Notes under the pieces: model-generated
The model's database searches: none
What the model was told of the DNA's origin: nothing
The model's input: the letters and a program-made list of their open reading frames with translations, nothing else
Assembly: GCA_000934385.1 (NCBI GenBank)
Contig: KN880648.1
Span: 1-41,433, forward strand
DNA length: 41,433 nt
Origin: Cylindrobasidium torrendii FP15055 ss-10
Taxonomy: Eukaryota; Basidiomycota; Agaricomycetes; Agaricales; Physalacriaceae
Direction: 5' to 3'
Program-made: the position numbers and the translations under genes
In this document: one piece after another, positions 18,994 to 29,760 of the stretch
How the letters are laid out: each line of letters starts with the position of its first letter
How positions within the stretch are numbered: the stretch's first letter is position 1

Positions 18994-21373
18994 TCAATAA
19001 TCCCAAGGATGATTTGACCCTGCTCGAGGCCAATGCTGCGGCGCCGCCGGCGCGCGGGGGTTGGGAAACGCATTATACGGTGCTGCGGGAGCTGGAGGAA
19101 GATACAGCGGTTGTGCATTGAGTGTTGAGGATGCGCCGTACCGATGTGCATCATTTGCGGCTGGGCGCTGGACAGATTCACTGTGACTAGGCGGAAATCC
19201 CGGCGCCCCGGTAAGATCATCTTCAGGGAGAGTACGGCTCCTTTTCCAGCCATTCCCAACATGCACCGGTTCTTCAGACGCTTTGCGCTTTTGAGGCTGC
19301 TTTGATGAAGACGCCGCAGACGGAGGGGGAGGCCCGTCTTCGTCGTCAGAATCCAAGGTCAAGTCAATGACATCCGAGCTATCCGCCCCTGGGGCTGGCG
19401 TCGGTGGTGGGGGTAGGCTGCTACCGCCAGATATGGGCATAGAAGGTGAAAGTTCTCCTTTCACCCGGTCCTCATCCTCGTCGTCCGAATCAAGCACGAC
19501 AATGGACGCAGTATCAAGCGGGGCCGCTGCCTTGCACTGTGAAGAGGTTCGTGCCGGCTCAGGCGCCTTCTTTGGAGCTTCTCCCTGCGCCTTGTAAGGG
19601 TGTGTGGCCGTCCATGCGGCCGACCCATATTTGTTGTCGTCCGTATGCCATTCACCATCCGCTTCAACGTAGACATCATCTACACTGTCCGGACATGCCT
19701 TCAAGATGGCAGCAAAGTACCTGTGCTGGCTTGTAAGGCATATTTAAGCGTAAAGACATACTTACCCGTCAATGACCAGCTCTTTGGTGTCCAGTGCCTT
19801 CTCGCAAACAGGACACAACCACGTGGTAGTCTGTTCCATCATCGAGAACCACGATGTCGCATCGAAGCACTGTGGGTGCACGCACTTGGATGATCGACAG
19901 GGTGTATTCACGCGCATAAAGCTCAACTAAAACACAGTTAAAACCGCAGTGAAAAACAATCTAAAAACATACCGGGCATTTCAAGGACATCTTTTGAGGT
20001 CCTGCAATAATGTCGTCGTCATCTGCAGCACTTACAGACGCCTTCACTGCACGGACATCAGAGAGAGACAAAGTAACCATGAAGCCTACATACTCCTCGC
20101 GACCACAGTCTCAGCAGTGGTGACGTTCTCGGTCTTTAATTTGTTGACTAGAGAATCTATGGATGTGGTCTTGACGAGTTGTACAACTAGGTAGTACTTC
20201 TACAAAGTAGGTTAGCCACACATTTTGGGCGTTATAACATCATACTTGCCTTCGTCGCGGCAGGCTGTTGGCTATTCACGTACACTATGTCGACTTTATT
20301 TGCAGACGTATTGAGGCGAACATAGCTGATGATATTGGGGGGAGGGGCTGTGCCAGGCTTCTTCTTCAATCCCTTCAGGTTCGCCTGTATCTGCTTGTCG
20401 TTGACACGGACTTCGCAAGTTGGTGGGAATTCCATCAATGCAGGTCCGTGCATGGTGCGGAATGCTTGCGGCGTGGGAGAATAGAACGTGGATGAGGTGC
20501 AGAAAAGGCGGATTTGGTATTTGGGGCTGTCCATTAGAGTTGGCTGGGCGGACCAAGAACGCTGGATTTGACGTACCTGGGAGAGTTGAGCTTCGTAATG
20601 TGATCCTGCGTAAGGGTGAAATGCAAGCTTTGTTGGCGGCGGTCGGTCGAGCTATTTGACTCTGATCGACTGATGGTTAGGACGAGTCCACCGTGCAGAC
20701 AGGGAACGCACCTGGGCATTCCACCACGGTGGATATTGTTTGTTCGATGGAGAAGAATGGCGAATCTTTGAAGCTGAGAGCTGTGGTGGTGTGTTAGAAT
20801 AGGTGCTTATATGCCAACAGTACTACAAACTTGGTTTGGTGGATGTGCTGGCCTGGTTGTACGAGCCGGAGCCTCCAGCGGCCAAGGGACCTCGCGAGGC
20901 AGCATACGGATCGTAGCGCGGGGCACTGGCATGCGGCGCTGGTGGGTAGTTGCTCGTTCGGGGCAAGCCTGCGGCACTGGGATTGGTGGGCATTCGACTG
21001 GCTCGTGTGTAGCTATGAATGCCACTATAAGAAGATGGCACGGGGCAAAAAAGAACCGTCCAACTCACAATCCAACGGTCCGAATCTGCTCGCATATCTG
21101 TTTGGCCGTAAGCCAGTTCTTCACGTCCCGCGCATTCCTGAAGGCTTCCAGCTGGGCTTGAATGCGTGCGATAATCTCCATTTTCTTGCCCGTCTTTGCA
21201 ACGAAGGCGCCGCATTCTTCAGTAATAAACATTGTGATTTGCTTCAATCGGTCAACCGTGTTGGCTCTAACGTTGGCGTGGACAGTCTGCACGAAAAATT
21301 CAGCAAAAATGCGAAAATAATGTTGGGAGGGACGGACTGCAAAGTCATCCCAGTCGTTAGTGGCCATAGCCAT
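18994..21373 (-). CDS. SIZ1: SUMO E3 ligase of the SIZ/PIAS family
   Basis: It would transfer SUMO from Ubc9 to nuclear targets. The N-terminus (MAMATNDWDDF) leads into a helical region with LTAKQICEQIRTVGL, a SAP-like position. The PINIT domain follows (KYQIRLFCTSSTFY, PALMEFPPTCEVRVNDKQI, KPGTAPPPNIISYVRL). The SP-RING reads MSLKCP, LSFMRVNTPCRSSKCVHPQC, DATSWFSMMEQTTTWLCPVC, with the Cys/His ligands of the Miz-type finger. The tail has two SUMO-interacting motifs next to acidic runs, SIVVLDSDDEDED and DVIDLTLDSDDED, then a basic patch and a Pro/Ala-rich end. About eight short introns. The ATG at 21373 is first in frame; a second ATG follows two codons later. It is divergent from nudC with 146 bp between start codons. 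Confidence 0.9.
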
Positions 21374-21519
21374 TGCGAGGGCAGTATAGTGGCCGTAGCG
21401 GTCAAAGAGGCACCGGAACCCCAGCCAAACAAGACAAACAAAATTCGGCAGCCGGCACGCGCAATTGTGATGCGCTCGCGATCACCATTGTTTGCTTGAT
21501 TTCGACCAGCATAGACGCG
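21374..21519. promoter_or_regulatory. Divergent 146-bp promoter of SIZ1 and nudC
   Basis: All control sequence between the two ATGs must fit in 146 bp. It has no TATA box and no RTCACGTG. I see no repeated element. Confidence 0.5.
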
Positions 21520-22381
21520 ATGTCTGAAGACCAAGATAATTTGACGCCTGAGGAGCGTGAGAAACGTGACAAAGAGGCCCGTGCAAAGGAGATTGTTGAG
21601 CAGGCCGGTGCGTGTGCCATCGCACCCATCGCAAGCGGCATTCTCATGCATCTCAGCCCTGCCGTACAAGTGGTCCCAAGAGCTTGGAGAAGTCGAAGTC
21701 ATTGTTCCAGTACCAAAGGGAACTCGTGCGCGCGACTTGGCCGTCACGATGACCACGAAGAAGCTCAGTGTCGCCCTCAAGGGCAAAGAGCCCATCATGG
21801 CTGGCGACCTCTGCAAGGACATCAAGGTCGACGATAGCACTTGGACCATCCGTACATACATTTCTGCCGCACCACAATCCTATCGTCTCAATTTGACCGC
21901 CAGAGGATAATGAGGCCGTCCTGTTCCACCTTGAGAAGCTCAACAACCAGGCTTGGTGGGAAAACGTTCTCAAGCATCATCCCAACATCGACACCACGAA
22001 GATTGAACCTGAGAACAGCAAACTCAGCGACCTTGATGGAGAGACAAGGTATTCCGTCTGTGCATTTCTCTGAACTCCCGCTCACTTCTTTGTAGAGGAA
22101 TGGTGGAGAAGATGATGGTGTGCTGTCTTTCCTTCTTTCTAAAGCGCGCTAATCTTTCCGCTAGTTCGACAACCAGCAAAAGGTAAAGCTATACCTGGAA
22201 CCCCCACACATCCTAACAGTGTCTAGCAAATGGGGAAACCAACGTCGGATGAGCTCAAAAAGATGGAGGTGTGGACTCAAGATGTCGTCTACCCCCACGG
22301 GCTGACTTGCGTTCACAGACACTCAAGAAGTTCCAAGACCAACATCCAGAGCTGGACTTCTCACAAGCAAAGATCTCTTAA
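21520..22381 (+). CDS. nudC: Nuclear movement protein NudC (CS domain)
   Basis: NudC is a CS-domain co-chaperone that acts with Hsp90 on dynein regulators such as LIS1/NudF and is needed for nuclear migration in hyphae. Exon 1 is a charged helix (EDQDNLTPEEREKRDKEARA). After an intron with donor GTGCGT comes the CS domain: LPYKWSQELGEVEVIVPVP, ARDLAVTMTTKKLSVALKG, DLCKDIKVDDSTWTI, then EDNEAVLFHLEKLNNQAWWE, which includes the diagnostic WWE-type end. Small exons follow: GMVEKMM, FDNQQK, and QMGKPTSDELKKMEALKKFQ. The protein ends QHPELDFSQAKIS, which is the usual NudC tail. Six introns of 45-60 bases. Total near 190 residues, as in filamentous fungi, which lack the long N-terminal part of the animal protein. 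Confidence 0.93.
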
Positions 22382-22509
22382 TCGACTATCAACGAAGTAC
22401 GAATGTGTATCTGTAATTAACGTGAATGTATCCCTCAGATTCGAAGCTTCTAGTCACCGATGAAACACGATATCCCATTGGCACTGATCGCTCTGAGTCG
22501 CAGCAGGGC

Positions 22510-22516
22510 TATATAA
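22510..22516 (+). promoter_or_regulatory. TATA box of the F-box gene at 22566
   Basis: TATATAA, 50 bases before the start codon. Confidence 0.6.
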
Positions 22517-22565
22517 TGGTACACGCCCCTTTCCAAAGGCTACTTCCCCACCTCCACCCTCCACC

Positions 22566-23990
22566 ATGGCCCGACTCCTAGACATGCCCCCCGAGCTAGC
22601 AGCCCACATCGTCGACTATCTGTGCGACGATGAAGGGATCTCTGGCTTATCCTCTCTTGCCCTCGTCTGGAGGTATAGCTGGCATCAAATACGAAAACGA
22701 CGCTTCGAATCCGTGGACATTACCACTAGGGATTTCTTAGACTGGCTCTGGCAGTTACTCCAGACAGAGCCGGAGAGGGGATCCCTCGTGAAGCACATCA
22801 ATATTCAAAATGTTCTAGGACCACAGAGTGGAAGATGGTCACACGGTCGTAGCCCCCTTCTCAACGTCACAGAAATCCTGGAGCGGGCGCCAAATATCAC
22901 TCGCCTCTCCTTGCAAGGTTTCTCCGAAAACATTTGGCAGCATATCCATGAACCACTATGGAGAGTGCTCCCAAACATGCCTTGCTTGAAGACGCTCGAG
23001 CTTGACGCTTACCAGACAAGTAGTGTCCACCATCTCTTCGACCTACTTCAACGGTTTCCTGCTCTTGAGGCATTGCGCCTATCACGAATATGCATCATGG
23101 AAATCGAGCAGTTCGGTAACCCTGGCATGATTGTTCACAACAGCCAGAACCCATTCACCCAGCTATTCTTCCCATATTTAGCGAAGCTTGTCCTGGACTT
23201 TTATAGTCGCTCGGACGCCGAGCTCATGCAAGTCTTTGTGGACCATCCCGACATAGCTCCTTGCATCACCACCTTTGAGCTTGCGCAAGACGCCAAAACC
23301 CCTAGCCCTCATGTTACCCGTCCAATATCGTTTGCTACGAGCCCCCACATATGTGGGGCGTTGAAACGAGTATTGGAAGTATCTAGCTGGCATTTGAAGG
23401 TCCTAGACCTGAGAGCATTCAATGGATACTCGAGACGTACGTCCATACTGCATACCCCTTGCTTCATACTCACCATGCCTTCAGATCTTCAAGTCGACCG
23501 CTCCCACGCGCTCGTCATCCCAGCGTCCATGGAGCTCCTCCTTTTCCAGCTACCAATTTACAGACCGCAGCGGAGGCCTCGTAGCGTGCGCTTGTGCGAA
23601 TTCTGGATCGACACGCTTATTGCCAGTTCATGCATCGCTGCTGTCGAAGTGTACATACACTGCGCATCAGATACGAGGCTGGACGCTGAGCCTGTGGGCG
23701 TATACGCCGATGTTCTAGCACAGATGGACAAGGTGCTAGCGGCGCGCGCACATACATTAGTATGGGAGGACACCGTACATGTTCCAGTGCCACCGCGTAC
23801 CGCCAAGTTGCGAACAGAGGCTGCTTGCGCAGAGGATTGGCCTACCATGATGTGGCTCTATGGGATGTTCCCCTTTGTCCACAAGAAATTCTTCCAAGGA
23901 GACGCAACTCCTCTCAAGAAAGGGGAACGCCAAATCAAGGGAAAGAACTCTAAGCTACATTCACTAGAATTTTTTGACGACTACCTGTAA
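22566..23990 (+). CDS. F-box protein (basidiomycete type)
   Basis: A likely substrate receptor of an SCF ubiquitin ligase. The N-terminus LLDMPPELAAHIVDYLCDDE followed by LSSLALVWR is an F-box. The rest has leucine-rich segments (LKTLELDAYQ, FPALEALRLS, LAKLVLDFYS, LKVLDLRAF) as in the large F-box/LRR-like families of mushrooms, whose targets are mostly unknown. The frame is open for 474 residues, but a segment of 48 bases (23437-23484, GTACGT to TTCAG) looks like an intron whose removal keeps the frame. With it removed the protein would be 458 residues. The start is the first ATG after a good TATA box. Confidence 0.85.
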   Translation: MARLLDMPPELAAHIVDYLCDDEGISGLSSLALVWRYSWHQIRKRRFESVDITTRDFLDWLWQLLQTEPERGSLVKHINIQNVLGPQSGRWSHGRSPLLNVTEILERAPNITRLSLQGFSENIWQHIHEPLWRVLPNMPCLKTLELDAYQTSSVHHLFDLLQRFPALEALRLSRICIMEIEQFGNPGMIVHNSQNPFTQLFFPYLAKLVLDFYSRSDAELMQVFVDHPDIAPCITTFELAQDAKTPSPHVTRPISFATSPHICGALKRVLEVSSWHLKVLDLRAFNGYSRRTSILHTPCFILTMPSDLQVDRSHALVIPASMELLLFQLPIYRPQRRPRSVRLCEFWIDTLIASSCIAAVEVYIHCASDTRLDAEPVGVYADVLAQMDKVLAARAHTLVWEDTVHVPVPPRTAKLRTEAACAEDWPTMMWLYGMFPFVHKKFFQGDATPLKKGERQIKGKNSKLHSLEFFDDYL

Positions 23991-24167
23991 CGCATAGTGT
24001 ATTTTACTGTACAAGAGGCCCCATAAATTACACTGTACATCCACTTAATCGAAGCTACTAGAAACGACCAATGATAAGCGTTGCCATTGCATTGGGCAAG
24101 GGCGCTGTGGACCCACGGTACTGGGAGTTGGTGCCCGAATGATCCCTGGCGACCATCACGCTGCATG

Positions 24168-24173
24168 TATAAG
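24168..24173 (+). promoter_or_regulatory. TATA box candidate for the repeat precursor gene
   Basis: TATAAG, 241 bases before the start codon at 24414. This would give a 5' untranslated region of about 200 bases, longer than for other TATA genes here. The rest of the spacer (23991-24413) shows nothing else I can name. Confidence 0.35.
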
Positions 24174-24413
24174 TAGCACGCAGCCAATGGAATCAGTTCT
24201 TGCCTTCTTCCCCTCACCTTCAACTTATTGCTTTTTCCAGTCCTTTTGCTACCTGTACGTGCTGCTGCCTGTGGTGGATGATAATAATGCTCAACTTTGC
24301 GTCTGCAGTCATTTTGTTCTTTTCATTAGGCCTGGACGCCTATTCCCTACGTATTCAAACGCCAAATTTCGACCTGCTCGACGCACGCTCATTCTAATAA
24401 CCACATCACCACT

Positions 24414-25386
24414 ATGTTTGTCCGCTCAGCCCGCCTGCTCGCTGCCCTCTTCCTTGCGAGTGCAGTCATCGCTGTCCCGATTCGCATCATTGTATGGTCG
24501 ATTCCCAATCGCATGGCCGTGTTAAATTTACGTTTTTTGCTAGCCCGATGCTGCCGCCGAAGTGAAGCCGCGCGCACCACTTGCGCCTCTGGCCATGATC
24601 CACGCCTACGAACGCCGCCAGGACGATGCCGACGTGATTGGCGCCGTGCAGAACGCTGTCAAGTCCGTTGACGGCAAAGTCGTGCCGTACGGCTCTCGGG
24701 CCGTCAGACGCCAGGTGTCGGTTCAAGACGCCGCAAAGTCACTCGATGGAACAGTCGTTCCTTACGGCACACGCGACGTTCAGGAGCGTCAGGACGTCGA
24801 TGAGCAAACGCCGGCCAAGTCGTTGGATGGAAAAGTAGTGCCCTACGGTTCGCGCGATATTGTTGAAGAGCGCCAGGACAGCAGCTCTGTCTCCGTCCAA
24901 GATGCGGCAAAATCGCTCGATGGAAAGGTCGTTCCCTACGGTTCAAGGGACGTCCAGGAGCGCCAGGACAGCAGCTCTGTCTCTGTTCAGGATGCGGCCA
25001 AATCACTGGATGGAACAGTCGTCCCCTACGGTTCTCGCAGTGTCGTCAAGGCGCGCCAGGTGTCTGTTCAAGATGCAGCGAAATCACTTGATGGCACAGT
25101 TGTTCCTTATGGTACGAGGGACATTGTCGAGCGCCAGGACAGCAGCTCCGTCTCTGTTCAAGACGCGGCGAAGTCTCTCGACGGCACAGTTGTTCCATAC
25201 GGCTCGCGCTCTATTGTTGAGCGCCAGGATAGCAGCTCTGTTTCAGTTCAGGATGCAGCAAAATCCCTCGATGGCAAGGTCGTTCCTTACGGCTCCCGCA
25301 ATGTCGTCGAAGCGCGCGAAGTCTCCGTTCAGGATGCAGCGAAATCGCTTGACGGCACGGTTGTCCCATACGGCGGTGCGAAATAG
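24414..25386 (+). CDS. Secreted repeat-peptide precursor, nine units
   Basis: I do not recognise a named family. Exon 1 (24414-24491) encodes a signal peptide, MFVRSARLLAALFLASAVIA, probably cut after VIA. A 52-base intron (24492-24543) separates it from one long exon that holds everything else, 306 residues in total. A short pro-region ends YERRQ. Then come nine imperfect units, each with KS-L/V-DG-T/K-VVPYG and, in the later ones, SVQDAA before it. Units are joined by short links that end in Arg before Gln or Glu. Only two joints are dibasic (RRQ), the rest are ER-Q, AR-Q or AR-E. It has no Cys, no membrane helix after the signal and little bulk hydrophobic content, so it is probably cut up or stays unfolded. 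A Kex2-type processed peptide precursor is the best guess; a repetitive wall or surface protein is the alternative. No tailoring enzyme lies beside it. Confidence 0.85.
24619..25383 (+). repeat. Nine in-frame coding repeats of 66-93 bases
   Basis: Units begin at 24619, 24712, 24790, 24874, 24964, 25057, 25135, 25225 and 25318, with lengths of 93, 78, 84, 90, 93, 78, 90, 93 and 66 bases. All keep frame. Eight begin with Gln and the last with Glu, each right after Arg. Units of 84-93 bases mostly carry an added DSSS block. Third codon positions vary between units while the protein core is constant, so the core appears to be under purifying selection rather than freshly copied. Confidence 0.85.
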
Positions 25387-25629
25387 GTTAGTCCCATTCC
25401 TTGCGCAATAGCCGCCTGGGACTAAACCATCTCTTAGATATGCATCGGACTCGTCGATTTGATATGCTAGTGGACTTTTTACCAGGACGCTTCTGTGTAG
25501 CTCAACCTGTTCTTACATGACCTTTGGACTTCCCCTTTCCTTACTACTTACATATACCGGACTGGAATTGCATACCATTTTGAAGGACGGTTGCTGGTCC
25601 AGTCACTCGTGGCATACTGGTTTTCATGT
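25387..25629. other. Convergent spacer after the repeat precursor
   Basis: About 240 bases with the 3' ends of the precursor (plus) and the helicase (minus). Nothing else is seen. Confidence 0.5.
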
Positions 25630-28084
25630 TCAAACCCTCGATGAATGCACGGTCTCTACATGACTATGTCCAGGCAACGGCCCAACACTCACTCGCTCCC
25701 TTGACTTCCTATGCTCTTCTTTCACCTTCTTCTCTTCCACCTTCAATGCCTGCTTCCTCGCCTTCTCATGCGCCGCAAGACCCCCATGCTTCAAGCTCGT
25801 GATGATATTCGCAGCCTCACCCTTAGTGAGCTTCGCAATCTTTTCCTTCTTCTCCGCCATCTTGTCATCAAACCCATGATCCTCCTCTCCTGCAACTCTC
25901 CACCGCTTCGCGACAAAATCCTTCTGGCTCTGCGACGCAGGGGCGTGTCTCCACTTCGCCGACCTCAAAAGTCCAAGCCCCATGTTCCCCCGGACAACAT
26001 TCTGCGTCGCGTAGGTATCGCAGCCCCGAATGGCATCGTCCAATGCAGCAGCTTTCAGCACCTTCCTCGAACGCATGAACGGTGAGACCTTGAGGGCAAA
26101 CGCCGTCGACTTGTCCATCGTTTGAGGCGTGTATGTCGCAGCATAGTGTGGCTTTTCGTCCCCTGGATGTTCTCATGAGTGAACAGCCATTTCAGATCGC
26201 TGAATTTGGAACGCACGGTCGCCCTCTTGCCATTCAATTTTGATGTGCCCTTTGCCTAGGCATTCAAGGATGTACTTCCGCTCGCCAACAGTGACCCAAC
26301 CATTCCGACTAAGTTGGTTTATATGCCCAGATGATTCCTTGGACGCCGCCTTAATGAAGGAAAGCGGATCCTCGTAGTCTTTGTAGGTCACTGTCTTTGG
26401 GTTTGGGATCTCGAATTCCGGGGGCTCCGGAGGTCCCAACAGTGCACGCTCTTCAAGGGATTGGAGCGTCTCGTCTATAGTTTGGTCAACATATACTCAT
26501 GCCAAATGGATGAAGGAGATACCTTGAATGATCGTGGAAGGGTCGAGTCCGAAAAGTGTTGGTGTAGACACGACACCGGTCACCCTATTGCTGCTATCCA
26601 CAAAATCGACAATCCTACAATCCGTCTTCCCTGTCTTGGGAGAAAGCCGCATCCCCCGTCCAATCTTCAGAATGATTGATCAGAATACCAACCTTTAACT
26701 TGGGACTAGAGACCGACCATCTGCGCAAAGACGTTCTTTGACCTGGTCGGGCGTGCAACAACCACACAGTCAATGTTTGGAATGTCTGCGCCCTCAGTTA
26801 AGATGGCTTTGAACAATCAGACCACTGTCGAAGACCAGCAGACACGAAAGAATGCATACCGCAATTGACGAGCACAGGGAACTGCCCGTCTCTGAATGCA
26901 GCGACAAGTGCACGCCGTTCCGGAGCCGGCGTTTTTGAAGAGATACAGCGTGCGTCGATGCCAAAGCCACGAAACACGTCCGTCAGATCTCTAACATGAG
27001 CGATGTTCACGCAGAATACAAGTGTGGATTTGCGCTCCGCTTCACAAGTAGGTTAGATTCAAATGAGAATTCTGAGATGGAAGACAAACCAGCACGGTCA
27101 AGCCATGTTCGAACGACAAGAGTGTTGATAGTGTCCGTGTTAATGACATGGGCAAGGCTGGTGGGATTGAAGTCGCCAGTACGCGTATTCAGAGTGACAC
27201 CGTCCAAGTCAATGTTGGCAGATACACTCGTGAAACGGACATCACAAAGCCTACAAGCCAAATGAACAAGGGTATCAGGCCTGCGAATGAGCGAACGCAC
27301 CATTGCTCTTTGATCATTTCCAGGAAATCCCTGTGGTAAACGATACGCTGGAATACAGATCCTAACGCGAGTCCGTCGTGTCTGCTGAAAGTGGCTGAAA
27401 AGCCTATGACCGGGATAGGCTGGTGTGTTCGGGGTGGTGGTGTCTCGTCCTCAAAGTCCTCGTCCTTCTGGTCTGGATGACGGATTTCTGGGTCAAAATG
27501 AGAGAGAATTCGACGGTATCTGCAGGAAGTTAAGGCAACATCATTCAGCAATGGTTCAACATACGAAGGAGCGGCAGCATGGTGGGCTTCGTCGATAATA
27601 ACCGCGCGTAATTTCGTAGGGTCAAACTTGGCCAATCTGTCTGGTTGAAGCAGCGTTTGGTACGTCGCAACGGTGCTGCAAGAGTTCGTAAGGCTCTGGT
27701 AAGCATGACTTCAAGGAGTACACACACGTCTGCCATTCCTGACGCCTTATGCTTCGCGCCTTGCTCAATTTCCACAGTCCATTTCGGAAACATCTTCTCG
27801 ACCTGGTCGGCAGACTGTCGCGCAAGCTCAATGCTGTTAACAATGATCAACGCGCGCGTATGTTGCTTGGTCGGAGGCTGTAGGCGCGCCAGAAGCGAGA
27901 TGAACACTGTCGTCTTGCCGGACCCAGTGGGGAGCGAGACGCCGATTCTTGATGCGCCATCACGAAGGGCGTCGGTGCAGGCGGTCAGACACTGCTCTTG
28001 ATACGGCCGGAGTGCTACGGTGGACGAAAAGCGCCAAAAGTGTCGAAAGAGGCCTCTAGGTGAGATCGGCCGAACATGTATCAT
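25630..28084 (-). CDS. IRC3: IRC3-type DEAD/DEAH helicase, probably mitochondrial
   Basis: A superfamily 2 helicase; yeast Irc3 works on mitochondrial DNA. The start [20 protein letters not shown] is rich in Arg without acidic residues, as in a mitochondrial presequence. Motifs in order: [10 protein letters not shown] (Q-like), [16 protein letters not shown] (motif I), [16 protein letters not shown] (motif II, DEAH), [10 protein letters not shown] (motif III), [15 protein letters not shown] (motif IV), [20 protein letters not shown] (motif V) and [20 protein letters not shown] (motif VI). The C-terminal part has [13 protein letters not shown] and [17 protein letters not shown], usual for this family, and a Lys/Glu-rich tail. 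About ten short introns. An ATG at 28126 would add 14 residues; both lie less than 100 bases from the stop of the upstream C2H2 gene. Confidence 0.88.
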
Positions 28085-28179
28085 CGAAGTGCATAACCAA
28101 GTTTGCCACGAGGACCGACGCCCCATGCGTTGAGCAAGGCAAATAAATTATTCTAGTATTCTAATGGTTATACACTACA

Positions 28180-29760
28180 TCATGAGGGCTCAATGTCCTG
28201 TATGGGCCGGATTTGGGGATACGCATTAATTATTTGGTTCCCTGGCAAGTGTCCTGGAATGGCAAGCAGTCTCCTCTCCTCTTCGTCCATAACCTTTATT
28301 GCTGCATCCCTGTTCATACCATGGCTACAAGGAGTGTCAGAACAGTTTCTCACGGATTATAAGCAGTACACACCCTTGTCCATCCGACTGTAGATGTCGT
28401 AGAACGGCGTCCCTCTGTCAACAGTGTTAGAACATGTCGCGTTCATGGTAATCACTTGTATTCACCCTTCCAAGACCGCGATTATCACAGAGTGGACATC
28501 GTCTAGGAGATTTTCAGTGGTCATATCGATATTGCTAGTGGAGAACATACACAACGGTGTCAGTATGGACAGACTCTTGGTGTCGCTTCATGTCAAAGCG
28601 CCTTGTGAAGCCCTGTCGGCAGTATTCACAGAAAAACTTTTTCTTTGTCAAGGGAGGCGTAAGCCTCTTCTTTTTCGTATTCTTGTTATAGCTTGCCGGA
28701 ATCGTGATCCTGTAACCCATTCAGTTGAGCAACACGGGCAACAGAGTGGCGACATACTTGATTTTGAGCCCTGCGCTGGATGGCTCTTTTTCTTTAACCT
28801 CGACTTCCGAATCATCCTCCCCAGAGGCATCTTCGTCGTTATCAAACTCTATACTTCTCGACCGCTTTCTTGGAGTTGGACTTGGGCTTGAACCAGACGC
28901 CTCACTCCGCCGTCTCTTCTCCTGATCCGCCGTCTCCTTTCCCGTTCCCTTTCCCTTCTCCAACACTTGACTTTTCGGCGGACGTCCCAGCCTTGGCGCA
29001 CTCGTCGTCGTGACGGGCGTCACCGGCGCTGTCGTCTGCCAGTGCGGCACCCCAGCAACAGCCACACCCACATCCACCCCCGGCTTGAAAGTCACCGTCC
29101 TCGGCGGCACAGGTGCTGTATTCTTCGCCAGCCCCACACTCGAGTTCAACCACGGCGGAAGCACAGAAAGAAAACTCGGCCGACACGGAGACTCAGAATC
29201 CACCCATTCGGTAGACAGCGTCGATGACGGGGGCGGCGGCGGCGCCAGAGTCAAAGCTGAGCGCTCTGGAGTCGCCATTGTCGCTGTCGTTTCACTGCTT
29301 GATAACGGCATCACAGTTTGTGTACTATCTGCTGTCGATTCCGGCGCACCGTCGTCCTCAACGCCGTCATTTAATTTCTCCGGCGTCAGGGCACGAGGCG
29401 GACTCGCCTTCGCATCGTATGCAACGGGGTCGACCGGTCGTAAACGCCCACACGCCTCTGACTCCAACAAACTACAAAAGAACCATAAGAAAATCGCAAT
29501 GAAAGGTTTAGGGAAGCATACACAGCGTTTGGGGCGTCGTCGGCCTGGGCAACTGGAACAGGCTCGTTCCAGTTCGCCAGTTCATCGTAATTCACCCCAT
29601 CAGTATGAATATCCTCCGGGGGATGGTATTCCTCCGCATTCTGAGGATAGAACGCATATACATGCGGAACCTCTGCTGAGCCTGCTACTGCTGCAGGCTG
29701 AGCAGACGCATTGACAGGAGCAAGATGGGGCGACTGAGCGCCTCCCTCTGCAGCCACCAT
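28180..29760 (-). CDS. C2H2 zinc-finger protein A of a tandem trio
   Basis: A probable transcription regulator. The first 300 or so residues are low-complexity, rich in Pro, Ser and Thr, with PPWLNSSVGLAKN in the middle and a basic patch RKRSRSIEFDNDED before the fingers. Finger 1 is FFCEYCRQGFTRRFDMKRHQ with ESVH after it. Finger 2 starts CPLCDNRGLGR and continues after a phase-0 intron as RDAVLRHLQSDGQG with a late His (HGM). The tail is DEEERRLLAIPGHLPGNQII and ends DIEPS with TGA at 28180-28182. The stop lies 53-95 bases above the helicase start, so the helicase promoter must lie in or next to this gene. The intron position inside finger 2 is shared with genes B and C. Confidence 0.8.

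Noticed and set aside
24638..25411. Second plus-strand frame through the repeat gene.
   Set aside because: It is a shifted reading of the repeats with no signal peptide; the frame that keeps the VVPYG core and follows the signal peptide is the real one.
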